A DNA stretch of 64,000 nt from Mastigias papua (GCA_964019165.1 OZ025273.1:6363397-6427396), one strand, 5' to 3'; positions 51,411-62,589 are shown, counted from the stretch's first letter. Program-made: numbers and translations. The notes: generated by a model from the letters alone, not told the origin.

Positions 51411-51552
51411 AGAAAAACGTTTGAGGTAGAAAGACAACAATAAGGCGTTATAAGTTGAATTTTTAGGCGCTGAAGATTCCTCACTGAAAGGGTGAAACGC
51501 GTTCCGTACTTATAACGCCTTATTTTTGTCTTTCTACCTCAAAAGTTTTTCT
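51411..51552 (+). ncRNA. Foldback unit with hammerhead-like centre (copy H2)
   Basis: Arms 51411-51454 and 51509-51552 are inverted repeats (42 of 44 match). Between them, on the + strand, are CTGAAGA (51470-51476), TTCCT-CACTGAA-AGGGT (stem II), GAAA (51494-51497), CGCG (stem III) and TT. This is the hammerhead order, with the arms extending stem I beyond an internal loop. The predicted site is GTT at 51501-51503. GTT is a permitted but weak cleavage triplet, and the first stem II pair is mismatched. It shares CGCTGAAGATTCC and TGAAAC with copy H1 but sits on the opposite strand. Confidence 0.42.
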
Positions 51553-51589
51553 GTTTATCACAACTGCTCTTTGCGACATTAATACTTTA

Positions 51590-51720
<131 letters not shown>

Positions 51721-51823
51721 ATATTTATGTTTTTATATTGACATAGGATAGGATAAGTCCAGAAAAGACACTAAGATGATTTACCCTCGCTCTTAGTGTC
51801 GCCCGTTCTGGCGGGTTATCTTT

Positions 51824-51824
<1 letters not shown>

Positions 51825-51861
<37 letters not shown>

Positions 51862-51962
51862 GTGTGTGTGTGTGTGTGTGCGTGTGTGTGTGTGTGTGCG
51901 TGTGTGTGTGTGTGTGTGTGTGCGTGTGTTTGCGTGCGTGTGCGTGTGTGTGTGTGCGTGCA
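51825..51962. repeat. (GT)n array with regular CG interruptions
   Basis: About 138 bp of GT alternation with GCGTG variants; strictly alternating purine-pyrimidine, so prone to Z-DNA. Confidence 0.96.
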
Positions 51963-52029
51963 TGCGTGCATGATTGTGCGTGTTGGTATGTGTATGCTCC
52001 AATGTCAGTAGAGGGTGATGGCAAGTAGG

Positions 52030-52721
52030 ACGAGGGAAGGAAACAAATATTGCTAGCTTTTTGTGGCCAAGACTGAGATCTGCTAACGCAACCTAATACT
52101 TAGAGATATGTGTCATCAATGTGATCAACTTTTTAGTATGCAACAAATTTAGAAACTATATTGCAAAATTCATTTTTGTATATCACTTAGACTCTGGGAA
52201 GTCAGAAGCAAGGGCAGAACTGAAATGCTGTACGAATAGAAGAAGACTTAGTTTGAAATGAACAGCAAACTGAAGGTCATTCCTTTGAATTATGAAGGTA
52301 AATAATCTAGATGAATGAATGAAACTTTGCTTTAGGACATTGTGATTTTTTCTTAAGTATTTGCAGTTCATAAATTTATACCTGTGACTTCATAATTTTA
52401 GTGTAAAATCAACACACCTTTTTTAGCTGTATGATAATTGCTTCTACATTTTTGTAGAAGGACGATCATGAATAATCAAATAAGACTTATGACTTGATCG
52501 GTGAAATGGGGAATACACAGTTATTCCGCGAAGGTTAGTTTCTGCCTGGGGTTTTGGGTCCTTAAGTGTACATGCAGCGTTTTACATTGGATTAGGTAGT
52601 AGAAGATAGGTTTTCAATGGAGTTGAATTTTTTTTGGATTAAGATGCTAGTGCGAGCAGACTCACATTACTTGACTTATTACGTTGTTGCACTGTGCTGT
52701 ATTATACAGTAAGAATTACAG
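52030..52721. other. No gene recognised
   Basis: Unique AT-rich sequence; no exon with acceptable splice sites was found. Confidence 0.5.
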
Positions 52722-52855
52722 CTAGCTCTCAAATGGAAAAGACTGACATTGCATTGAAGTGCGTTCATGTTATTGAGACAATTCAACAGGCAGATAGATC
52801 ATTTAACAGGCAGAAGGAATTGAAGCCCTATGTGCCGCTGATTATTTTTACTATT
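52722..52855 (+). CDS. Candidate internal exon, unrecognised protein
   Basis: Acceptor GAATTACAG and donor ATT|GTAAGT bound 134 bases encoding 44 residues. The product begins SSQMEKTDIALKCVHVIETI and ends KELKPYVPLIIFTI, with helical, protein-like composition. Phase: two bases, then codons, ending in phase 0. No family was recognised. The donor is an exact consensus match, which is the main support. Confidence 0.4.
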
Positions 52856-53055
52856 GTAAGTGGTTGCTCTCCCCAGTTACAGTAGAGTTCCATGCGGATG
52901 TAACTATGAATTGATTAGTTTTTGTTATATTACATATATCATATTTTAATAGATGATAGTATGTAATATCAAGTATTCAAGGACTTTGTAGTAATTGTAT
53001 CCCTTTTGTGGTGTATTGCATTATGTTATATTCCATCACCTTCTGATATATGTGT

Positions 53056-53408
53056 TTTCTTATAAGAGGGTTTTTCCTCCTAGTACTGAAACTTTCTTAA
53101 TTTTTAAATGATTTCGTTATTGAAACTTTCTTGAGACTTTCTCAGCGAGAATATTCAAGTTTGTGTACCACAGCAGTGTTGCGCAGACAGGCAGACACTA
53201 CACAAACGTAACACTGAAAAACACAGATTTTCATAGGAAATCCGTGCAAATTAATCAACAGAGATGATGGGCTCGCGTGAAATTTGCCTTTCAAATGTTT
53301 ATATGAACTTATCAACTTTCTTAGGCCTTAGCAATCCAGTACTGAACTTTCTCAACTTTTCGAGCAGCCGAGTACTGCTTTCTTATAAATCACTTTGTTA
53401 TAAAAAAA
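53056..53408. repeat. Dispersed repeat family A, copy 4
   Basis: Contains TACTGAAACTTTCTTAA, GTGTTGCGCAGACAGGCA, CACTACACAAACGTAACACT and TTATCAACTTTCTTAGGC, matching the other family A copies. Confidence 0.8.
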
Positions 53409-53477
53409 ACGTATTGCACCTATTTGTAGTACATGGCATTTATTTTGTTAAATCATGATGAAATATACTATATATTT

Positions 53478-53612
53478 TTACATTATGTTATATCATATCA
53501 TGTAATAGTATATTACATTACATTATATTATATTACATTACATTATATTATATTACATTATATTATATTATATTTTTTTAAATCATATCATATCATATTA
53601 TATTATATTAGG
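53478..53612. repeat. Degenerate AT-rich pentanucleotide array
   Basis: Mixed TATTA, CATTA and CATAT units, the third pentanucleotide array of similar composition in the window. Confidence 0.85.
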
Positions 53613-54074
53613 GGCTTATTTTTAGACATGGGCGATCTTGCAGCTTACATTTTTATAACAGTTAGCCAGTCCTCGTAAGGCTATAAATTCCTAGGTAAGT
53701 TCCGACTGTCATACTATGTTTGGCAGTTTCCACCTTGGAAGGAGTAGCTTACAGGAGCGAGGAAAGTGCTGTTAAATCGCTGTTTTAGTTGTTTTTAACT
53801 AATTTCCTGTGAGCAGCGGTTGATAACAGGATCGTTATCACTTTGTTTCCAACCTCTTCGCTAACATTGTTCGTTGCAAACTTACCTCTACATGGCATTC
53901 ACTGTGGTTCCTCTTCGCAAATAGTTCGAGGCCTCAGTTCACTTCTTGTGCTGGGCTATTTCCTGTGCTAGCTATTCTGTTTGACTGGTTCCGTCGTCTA
54001 TTTCGTGGATTGAGTAGGTGAGTGGTAGATGTTCAGACGAATTAAAGCAATTGCCAAGCTGTTCACTCCACGGT

Positions 54075-54340
54075 TTTCGATGAACTTGCCCAAACTATAA
54101 GCTGCCTACTGCATGGCCCAAAACATAAGCTGTTGAATGCATGGTCTTAGAAGAGCTTGCCCATTATATAAGACGGTGAATGCATGTTCTTCATGAAACG
54201 TGCCCAAAATATAGGCTGTTGAATGCAAGCTCTCGAAGAATTGAACCAGAATATAAGCCGTTGAATGCATGATCTTCAAAGAACTTGCCAAACACACAAG
54301 CTGTTGAATGCACGATCTACGACAAACTTACCCACAGTAT
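54075..54340. repeat. 43-bp minisatellite, about six diverged copies
   Basis: The phrase CTGTTGAATGCATG recurs about every 43 bp (near 54131, 54174, 54217, 54260 and 54302), followed by GATCTTC, GAACTTGCC and ATAAG. Outer copies are more diverged. Confidence 0.88.
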
Positions 54341-54796
54341 GGCTTGGTGCTTTGGTGACCTTTGATTATATTTACATATAGTATTTCGTATTTTTTGTTT
54401 GTCAATGATTGGCCAGACTTCAGAAATTAACAGAATGCGCTGCATGACCGCCGTTGGCGTCACATAGTGTTGACACCAGGGGTGGATTTGCCAGGAAGTA
54501 TGGGGGTATGACACCCTCCAGTATTCTGCTTCAGTGAGTACATCACTATTCAATTCCTTATAGCAGTATGCTGATTCGGCAATACAGCTTCAAAATATTA
54601 GGCTAGACTGAAAACTCGTAGAATTTATTTATCCAGCTCTACCAACACACACTTACAATTGTAGCAGCGGAGTTCCCTATTTATAAATGCACTACGAAAC
54701 ACTGAAAAGGGCGTGACCCTGGAAATTTTCCTTTTGTACCATCCAAACAAATAATGTTGGGTATGATCCGGATTGAAGTCAGACAGATTGGACTTA

Positions 54797-55188
54797 CCGT
54801 AAATTCTCTATTAAGCCCTCAAGGGGACTTATTGTTTTTAAGCACTTTAGAGGGAGGGCTTATTGAGAGGGGGACTTATTAAATTTTTGAAATATGAACA
54901 GACTTTCTATGGTGATATAGTATGTGTATTTCAAAGTTCTTCATCAATGACATTTTCCTCTTCATCAGTTATTACCATTTCTTTTTGCAGCACATAGGTG
55001 TTTGAGCTTGATTTTGATTTAACTTGTTGCCGTACTAGTGAACATCATCAATACCACAAAGTTTATGCTCGTTTTAACCATAACTTATGTTTGGCGTTCT
55101 TCACATTTCTGAGGGGGGCTTAATAAATGTTTCCTTCTGCAAAGCGGGAGCTTATTGGAGAGGGGGGAAATTAAAAGAGAAATTACAG
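54797..55188. mobile_element. MITE, 392 bp, TA target duplication (Tc1/mariner-like)
   Basis: Ends CCGTAAATTCTC and GAGAAATTACAG are inverted repeats inside TA (54795-54796, 55189-55190). Internal blocks GGGGACTTATT, AGGGCTTATTGAGAGG and GGGGGGCTTAATAAATG are repeated at both sides. Confidence 0.8.
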
Positions 55189-55191
55189 TAA

Positions 55192-55762
55192 GGGCCTGTT
55201 TGCATGGAAGTAGGATCACTCTACTCTATTGTTTTTCATCGTTGCGTTTACATGTCAGGTAGGGTCACCCTAGGGGTAGGGTTGTCCCCCTACTATATAG
55301 GTAGGGTGACCCTCCCAGGAGGGCTATCTTTTTGTTTGCTTAAGCCATGTAAACGCTTAAGGTAGGGTCACCCTAGGTAGAGGGCTATCTCAGTCGACCT
55401 TGATTCGATCTTAATGATATGGCAGACGAAGTGTCAGAAGGCAATTGCAAAGCAGTTAATAATGATAACAAACCCAATACTGGTAATTGCAACTCCACGT
55501 GACACTTGTTTGCTATTTTAATGTTTACATAGCATTCAATGATATAGAAGTGTCATATATACCATTGACGCTTTCGTGCTCAATCAGAAAGTGGCTTAAA
55601 TGAACTCTGCGCAAGACAGTTGCAACCAAACCATTTTGCTAGCCCTACTCCTAGGGTGACACTAGTTTGTCGAGTTTGCATGTAAAGTAGGGCTATGTTT
55701 TGGTTCGTCTGGTAGGGTGACCCCCCCTAGGAGGATGACTCTGCCTCCATGCAAACAGGCCC
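55192..55762. mobile_element. Harbinger-like MITE, 571 bp, abutting the previous element
   Basis: The ends are GGGCCTGTTTGCATGGA and its exact reverse complement TCCATGCAAACAGGCCC. The flank is TAA on the left and TAG on the right, a one-base-decayed TWA duplication. The interior repeats TAGGGTGACC/GGTCACCCTA in both orientations. It shares GTTTGCA and GTTTAC end motifs with the element at 26055-26441. Confidence 0.85.
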
Positions 55763-56044
55763 TAGGACATTCGAAACCCTTCAATATTGGTTCGTCGCTG
55801 TTCAGTACTTTTGACCTCTTTCCAAAGAGAGCCTTGTGGTTCCCGGTACATGCTCCTTAACAATTTTCGATCATCTCTTTGCTCTGGGTCTGGGTCTGGT
55901 AATCCTCTCGGTAGTTTGTAAACAATGCCCACAAGGAAGACCTGAGTTTGGTGATAGGACTCCTTACTCGGATAAAATAAAACTTTCCTCTGAATGACTT
56001 TCTTGTAGATGATGTGCTCTTTATTGATGGCACATTGACAATAT
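55762..56044 (-). pseudogene. Unrecognised coding-like frame cut by the adjacent MITE
   Basis: The minus-strand acceptor AATTTTGTAG is followed by 93 open codons, including YPSKESYHQTQVFLVG, IVYKLPRGLPDPDPEQ and YREPQGSLWKEVKS. The frame stops at a TAG formed at the MITE boundary. If coding, the transposon truncated it. Highly charged, protein-like composition; no family recognised. Frames this long also arise by chance here. Confidence 0.35.
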
Positions 56045-56049
56045 CTACA

Positions 56050-57318
56050 AAATTATTGAGTTTCTTCTAAATATGATATATCCAACAAGTTTTATGTCCT
56101 CTCTGTAGCGGTAGAAAATACTTCAACTGTTGTTTATTAAACTCAACTTATAATTTAACACTTAATGGCATCATATATTTGGAGGAGCAATAAACAGTGT
56201 TTTATGTAAGTAACAATATCACTTATCAAGTGTGGTGAACCCAAGAGGTGTCTAGAATTATGCTTAAATTTGTAAGAGTAAAGTTCAGTGAGTCTAACAT
56301 CTACCCTCTGGCGTGGATAAGCCAATTTAGACCACTAGGTGATCTTTTACGGTACACTTTAAAAAGTTTGGAGACAGATCAGGGAAATTGGCAGTATTTT
56401 TGTAGTGAAAATGTTCACAGTGTTGGATAGTCTGACCTCAGAGACATTCCTAACTTTGCTGTACACAGTCCACTCTTGCACATGACTTAATACAACCTTT
56501 CTTTGAACATCGTAGCTGCATCTGTGGATATCGGAAATTCGGCACCCCATATAATTCTGGAGCAGATTATTTTTAATGAAGGTGAATCAGGCATCTGCTT
56601 AATTCCCTACCTAGCTCATTATCAGAATTGCTAATGAAATAGCTTCTCATTATAGCTATCCTCTCAAGCCCTAGTTCCTGATTATGCAGTGAAATATTGA
56701 ACAGAATCAAACCTTTCTAATTTTATTACTTGAGCAATTTTTAGACTTTGACAATGTTATGGCATGCAATGGCAACATAATACGGGCACATTCAAACAGA
56801 GGACTTGTATATTTTATGCGTCTTAATTGTGGAAGGTCACAACAAGTGTGAGGGGAGAATTATTAAATTCACTGTATTGATTTAGTAAAACCAACTTTGG
56901 TTTGATTAGTAAAAGATATCTGAATCCTAGTATTATTCAATGTGCTTTTGCTTGTTTGCATTTATTTCTCGACTTCATTTCTCCCCTCATTCCTCAAATT
57001 CATTCAATTTTAAGCAAAACTTCAACGGCGGGAATCACTGTAGGGATTTTAGTAGTCATGTAAATACATTTTTAGCAAGAAAGAAAGCAAGTGCATAACA
57101 AGGAACCTTTCTAGTAAACCAAAAATTGCAAAGAAGTCATAATACCAAGAATAACTCTCTGAGAAAGATTTTCTTCTCAATTTGGGTCATGGAAAAGAAG
57201 AATCCATAGAGTAAGCTACTTTTTTTATACTTCAATTTCTCACATTAATTTATTTTTGGCAAGTGCTTCTCTTATATGGCTTTTATCTCCTTAAAGATAC
57301 CCACCCATGTTTCTCTAG
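56050..57318. other. No secure gene
   Basis: Two overlapping minus-strand frames at 56359-56550 are both open, and neither could be preferred. The rest is AT-rich without features. Confidence 0.45.
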
Positions 57319-57406
57319 TGTTCACATTGCACGTACACTTTGCACATGTTTCGTGGTCAACGCCGGTGATGGGTACGGCTAAGACAGATGTAGCACTATC
57401 GAGGAG
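57319..57406 (+). CDS. Candidate internal exon, unrecognised protein
   Basis: Acceptor GTTTCTCTAG and donor GAGGAG|GTGAGT bound 88 bases. The open frame reads FTLHVHFAHVSWSTPVMG then TAKTDVALSR, needs one base from an upstream exon and leaves two bases. Those two bases join in frame with the candidate exon at 57898 if an AAAG acceptor is used there. Confidence 0.35.
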
Positions 57407-57897
57407 GTGAGTTATGAGGAATAAGTGAAAGTGGTTGCAATGATGAAGTTCAATTTTTTTGCAAATCTAGTCTACCTCATTAAGGTATTTAATTATAATC
57501 GCATTTTTGGTGTTGATATTATATCGAAGTATATGAATTTTATAAACAGAAGTAAGAAACTGTCTTGTGAAAACAGATAAGTCTGAAATGGTCCAGTAAT
57601 TCAAAGATGGATAGTCTTCATTATGATAGGACTAAGCCAAGAGATATTTGCCAATTTAAATTTTGCTGCAAAACCTTTAAGCTGTCTCACCAACAAGGCC
57701 GAACGTGAAAAATCCGCTACTTCAATTTATTGACGATAATCAAACATTTCGTGTGACAAATTCTCCGGGAAATTGTTGTCTTATTAGGATGTTAACCTAA
57801 AATACCATTTATGTAACTCTAATGAAACTTGATAGGTATTGTAACAAGGTTTTCTAGTTTGATCTTAGCTTTATGGTTTGTTGTGCATTACAGAAAG

Positions 57898-58050
57898 AAA
57901 TTCTATTACATCAATAAATGATAAAGTTATGAAGGAAACATTTCATACAGAGTTGATTATGTTTTCGCGTTATGGGAAGCCTCGACGAGTTGAGCTTCAA
58001 TTTGATCTCACACTGTTGTTTATTTTGATGTCTAACGTCTTCGACTTCAG
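57898..58050 (+). CDS. Candidate internal exon, unrecognised protein
   Basis: Donor TTCAG|GTGAGA closes 50 open codons with protein-like composition (TSINDKVMKETFHTELIMFS, then RYGKPRRVELQFDLTLLFIL). The in-frame start requires the acceptor at CAGAAAG rather than the stronger TTACAG four bases upstream, which would shift into a TGA. The GKPRRVELQFDLTLLFILMS stretch faintly recalls helical-repeat subunits such as MED24, but this is only an impression. Confidence 0.35.
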
Positions 58051-58829
58051 GTGAGACTCACAAAAGCTTTTCATATGCAATTTTATTTGCAAGAAGTAAT
58101 TTGTATGGCTTTTGTAACACTTATCTTAGCCTGAGCTTGCTGTTATTTTCTCTCTTACTTCCTTTAATGACTGAGGTGCGATTTTATTGCTTAGCACATT
58201 CGCCATTGGAGCTCATTACGTCTGTTTTCCACTGTCATTTGAAATGCTCTTCGAATTCAGCAGAGAAGGTTCACAAGACAACTGCATGCAGGAAAGGCCC
58301 AAACATACAAACATGTTTTTATTCAGATATCACTAGGGAAGCGTAGCTTATTAATGAACTGGATGACCAAAATGACGAGAAAACATGCTCAATATCAAAT
58401 TAGATTATTAGAAGCAAGCAAGAATTTTTGTTTTCATTTTGTAAGATTGATGTGACAGATGATATAGCATATCAAACCAATGTAATGGTGTGGCAGTGGC
58501 CTTCCAAAATTTTTACCCTTGACGGAAGAGAAATAGACACGGTATTATATTAACGAGACCCTTCCGAAGATTTTTAATTCTCAAATCTAATCATCATGGT
58601 CAAAAAAGGAGGGAACTTAGTGTGGATCTAAGGCAGATTCTTGTGCATGCACAGAATGAATGTAAGGCCTGCAAGCCCATTTCAAAGCAATACTGTATCC
58701 CAGCGGCAATTTTCCAGAGCACAATTGACAAGTAAAAGAGATTCAACACTGTTAAAATCTCATTGGGTGTGGAGGGAGTCGTGAGATATCTTCAAATTAG
58801 TATGGAAGATAGGCAGAGAGGTCAAAATG

Positions 58830-59440
58830 AATCCTCAGAAAACAACAAAGTCCCTCGTTGAACAATTTGGATCTGGTAGAGATGAAGTCGCCGAGCTCCA
58901 CCTTTGAGCGAGTTGTCGTTATGAAGTGGTCCGTTGAGGTAGACCCCGAATTGCACCGCTGCTCAATAAGAAACTTTTGAAGACTTGCTGCCTGGCATTT
59001 ACTAGAGTTCACTTGAAACAAGATCTGCGCCATTGGTCAACAGTCTTATGGTCTGATGAGATCCAATTAGAGTTATTTGGCCATATAATTGCTTCAAATG
59101 TGTCCGAGTGAATGGAGAAAAACAGGAGAAGCATGAAAGTCAAAAACACTATACAGACTGTCAAGCATGTTGATGGAAACATACCCCTATGGAGATACTT
59201 CTCTTCCAGTGGCACAGGCAATTTTTGTAATGTCCAAGGAATTATGAAAAAGGAGGACTACATCAGGACCCTTGGCCAAAATGAGAAGCAATCTGCTCAA
59301 AAGCTCGGTGACAACTAGAAATACCAGCAGTTTGCATAACTTGATACACACCATTCCTGCACAACTTCGCCAAGGAAGAGTGGGCTAGCACCCCCACAGA
59401 CGACGCGAAAAAAACTTGTGGACATATGTTTAAATCGTCT
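58830..59440 (+). pseudogene. Tc1-like transposase remnant with internal deletion
   Basis: Pieces of a Tc1-type DD34E transposase are clear in changing frames. FTRVHLKQDLRHWSTVLWSD is followed by EIQLELFGH (first catalytic Asp region) near 59000-59085; HVDGNIPLWRYFSSSGTGNF, GIMKKEDYIRTLGQN and KQSAQKLGDN lie at 59168-59318; and EEWASTPTDDAKK, the C-terminal block, near 59377. The segment between KLG and EEWA, which should hold the second Asp (HDNDPKHT) and the Glu (LNPIENLW) of the catalytic triad, is almost entirely missing. The N-terminal DNA-binding half is not recognisable. Confidence 0.85.
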
Positions 59441-59662
59441 TGCATCAGTGATATTGACTATGAACACTATTAGTGAACATAACGTATGAATGAATTTGAA
59501 CATGTCAATGTTAATAAGGAGTGTTTGTAATTCCTACTTTTATAACTCTATTACTTCTTTGTCACGCACAGCTCTTTACTATACCTAACATGATCACTCC
59601 ATTTCACCACAAAAATGAAAATTTGCAAATATTGTCCAGGCCATGGGTAATTGTGAAGACAA

Positions 59663-59808
<146 letters not shown>

Positions 59809-59909
59809 GGGAGAACTTCATCTTATAGGTAAAAATGCATTATCACTTACTTTATCAAGAACTATAACTTCTTTCCTTGTCGTTGACTAGAAATCAGATA
59901 TATATATAT

Positions 59910-59911
<2 letters not shown>

Positions 59912-59984
<73 letters not shown>
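59912..59984. repeat. (CA)n dinucleotide array
   Basis: About 36 CA units followed by a short ACAGAAAC run. Confidence 0.97.
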
Positions 59985-59985
<1 letters not shown>

Positions 59986-60389
59986 CACAGACACAGAAAC
60001 AGAAACAGAAACAGACACACACAGAAAATGTGAAACTTTGGCAAGTGATGACTATAACTTTTAAATCACAAAAAGCTTGAATCTTGAACAGGTGTGTTGC
60101 AAGTCTGTTATGGAGGGTTTCTTAATGTCAAGACTTGTGAACTCAATAGCAGATGTGTAATATTTTTTGTTTGTGAGGTATTTGCCTAGATTTATGGTCC
60201 TGGGAGCATACCAGTTCTAATTACATGTAGCAGTGCAATTTCTGAGAGGACAAGGTCCTTCATACTTTTTTCATACATTCATGCAGATTTTCTTCACATG
60301 CAATCTTCCTCATAATGGTTGGATTCAAGCCACTCTTGGTTTTGAATAATTGAGGTGTAGAAACTGTTCATTGCCAATGTGTTTTTCAG

Positions 60390-60475
60390 TTGCTAGTGTG
60401 TTGCTGGAAGTAATGCATAGTAGGTTGATGAGAGAAGCATATAGTACAAAAAGTGGCATTTGTCTTCAATTCGCT
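60390..60475 (+). CDS. Candidate internal exon, unrecognised protein
   Basis: A strong acceptor (GTGTTTTTCAG) and consensus donor (GCT|GTAAGT) bound 86 bases encoding ASVLLEVMHSRLMREAYSTK then SGICLQFA. It needs one base from upstream and ends in phase 0. A phase-compatible open frame with a good acceptor follows at 62366-62578 and ends at TAG. The two could be the end of one gene, but neither product was recognised. Confidence 0.4.
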
Positions 60476-60756
60476 GTAAGTAGTTACAAGAAAGCCACTC
60501 GTTTGCCTCTGATAGAACTTTTTTCTAGCTCCGACTCTACCACAACCCACAACCAGAAGGATATCTTGCTTGACACGTGAATGCTATTGAAAGATAAGCA
60601 AAGACACACACATCCTAAGTGTGTGTTATACATTTCAAGCAAAGGAGTAAATGCATGTTCTATATATGGGAAATCCACATATATAACTCATAAGTGATCA
60701 TGTTTATGTTCAGTCGTCATTCCTAGTGTATGCTTCTTTAATGCATTTAACAAATA

Positions 60757-61329
60757 TTAGGCACGAATATAGAGATAGTCAAATGATTGGGGAACAAATG
60801 AACTTGATTCGGGAAATTTGTCCGAATAGCTTGTATAAATTTCTGCAACATCGCGATCTTTAGAGGAGTCCTCGTTATATTTCATATAATATATTTTTGA
60901 TTGCGGCTCCTTTCTTGCCATAAGCCGATGATATAACAGTTTTTCAAATTTCTTTATTACCAGTATGTGGTTTGACATCAAATGAATATACTGTGTTATG
61001 TATAGCCTCTCCTCTAAAATGCCTGCATACAGGTTGCATTTTTTCCAGTTCTCACTTAGTCTGTTTTGCCTATATTTGCTGCATAATTTTGTGCGCCGCA
61101 TAATCTGAGCGTGACAGCCAGGATCACATATTTTATAGCCAGTAAACTTCTGACTGGATCTGGAAGCACTTGAGAGCCAGATGCCGATTGGCTGTAAAGA
61201 TTTTTCACTCTCGCTTAATAGCTTTCCGTAGAGCTTTTGTCGTGTATATTGCACATTAGCTTTGACATCAATCCTTTTAGTGGTACGTCTGAATAGGGCC
61301 TTTTCCGAAGGGCAGTTTTCAACCTCCCA
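60757..61329 (-). CDS. Long unrecognised minus-strand open frame, possible terminal exon
   Basis: The frame is open for 190 codons between an in-frame TAA (61330-61332) and the TAA at 60757-60759. It is the longest frame in the window not explained by repeats or transposons. There is no early ATG, and the first usable start is a GTG at 61254, so it is more likely an exon body than a complete gene. Composition is rich in Lys, Ser, Tyr and Glu. Cys are spaced as in GYKICDPGCHAQIMRR, KLCSKYRQN and WKKCNLY. An ATTAAA lies about 15 bases beyond the stop. No domain was recognised. Confidence 0.45.
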   Translation of the reverse strand, partial: WEVENCPSEKALFRRTTKRIDVKANVQYTRQKLYGKLLSESEKSLQPIGIWLSSASRSSQKFTGYKICDPGCHAQIMRRTKLCSKYRQNRLSENWKKCNLYAGILEERLYITQYIHLMSNHILVIKKFEKLLYHRLMARKEPQSKIYYMKYNEDSSKDRDVAEIYTSYSDKFPESSSFVPQSFDYLYIRA

Positions 61330-61559
61330 TTAGTTAAAATAAACATTCTAAGTAACTAGCATATAGACTCATTGAAAACAGTTTTTGCGCTTGCTATCTA
61401 TTAGGAACTCAGAAAAAGTTGCAAGTATGTATGGAAGGCTTTTGCAACTTATGTTTTTTGTAAGCATTGCATTTTTTCGATATCACTGTCTCGAAATAAC
61501 ATTAGCATGCTTTCGGAACTCTGGAAGGAAAGTTTGAAAGCCTACGAAAGTTTGATGCT

Positions 61560-61860
61560 TACCTTTTTTTATAGGATTTCATACTTTCTCGCTGAGCCTC
61601 AATATTCTTAAATGTTTTTTATTTTGAGTCTAAAAGTTTAGTGATTTTGAGCATTGATAGCTACAAGTATATACTATGTTCTTATTATGAAATGTGTGTA
61701 ACTGACAACCCCCGAAGGATATAACAGCGTAGTGATTCAGGGACCCGATAAGTGAAGCTCACATTTGTTTTGTTTTCCAAAGGAAACTCAAATAAGCAAG
61801 AAATCTAAGCCTTGATGAAGCTTGAGTCTTGCATTATTATTCTTAAATTACTGCATTGGT
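61560..61860. repeat. Dispersed repeat family B, copy 3 (reverse orientation)
   Basis: The reverse complement contains CTCAAAATAAAAAACATTTA, AGAATATTGAGGCTCAGCGA and TCCTATAAAAAAAGG, matching the copy at 21955-22330. Confidence 0.7.
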
Positions 61861-62109
61861 ATTCTAAAAGAATATATTCTTATAAACAAAGTATGTAGCT
61901 AGCTGTTAGGAAAGCCATGGAAAATATCTCAAGATACAATAAATCATTAACAATATGATTTTCTGTCTCACGCAGATGTTGCAGCCCTCAACTCAAGCCT
62001 CGGTCGATAATGTGCAATTGATAACATGGCATTCATGAGAAGTTGCAGGTATTCAAACTTATGGAAAATTCGAATTTGACAGCATGCTACTGGACGAAGT
62101 ATTTGAGAG

Positions 62110-62286
62110 CAGGGGCGGGCAACCTTTTCCATAGGGGGGCATATTTTTTATACCTAACTTCTTGATCGGACAGGCCGGGCCGAAATAGACTGAGCCAATA
62201 TATAGCCAAATATTATTTTTAGCCAAATTCTAAAGAGCAGTGGGCCACTTAGAATTTGCTTGTGGGCCGGAGATTGCGCGTCCCTG
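62110..62286. mobile_element. hAT-like MITE, 177 bp
   Basis: Ends CAGGGGCGGGCAA and TTGCGCGTCCCTG match as inverted repeats at 11 of 13 positions. CAGGGG(T/C)GGGCAA is the classic hAT terminus. The flanking octamers TTTGAGAG and TTCTAAAA agree at only four positions, so the 8-bp duplication is decayed. The interior carries the usual GGGCCGG and GTGGGCCACTTAGAATTTG blocks. Confidence 0.75.
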
Positions 62287-62365
62287 TTCTAAAATTTTGT
62301 GGCAGCAAGGCTACTTATTTAGGTGCTGTCAGAATTTGTTTGCGCTATCCATCACCTACTTGCAG

Positions 62366-62578
62366 TGTGGTTTTAAAGGTCTTATCAAGCTATTTTGTCT
62401 ACGGCACAAAAATGTAAATGCAAGATGTCACCAACAATCAGCAGTGTATTACAGAGTTCCATGGGATCTTTCAAGGAAATTTCCGTTGTTGGGAATTGAC
62501 GCACAGAGGCGTTATAGCCGTGGGTGTGGTGAATTTATCCTAGAATTTCCTTTAGAATTTCACTACCTCACTTTGTAG
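62366..62578 (+). CDS. Weak candidate terminal exon
   Basis: Acceptor CATCACCTACTTGCAG is followed by 70 open codons and TAG, in the phase left by the candidate exon at 60390-60475. Product begins CGFKGLIKLFCLRHKN. No family was recognised, and frames of this length are frequent by chance. Confidence 0.25.
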   Translation, partial: CGFKGLIKLFCLRHKNVNARCHQQSAVYYRVPWDLSRKFPLLGIDAQRRYSRGCGEFILEFPLEFHYLTL

Positions 62579-62589
62579 TAGGGCAAGAG

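Noticed and set aside
53835..54018. Open + frame ending at a good donor (AGTAG|GTGAGT)
   Set aside because: Weak acceptor and an aromatic-rich, chance-like product. It joins the candidate exon at 52722 in phase but not the one at 57319.
58130..58346. Frame joining in phase after the candidate exon 57898-58050 and ending at TAG
   Set aside because: Leu-rich, low-complexity start and no recognisable domain; a phase match alone has one chance in three.
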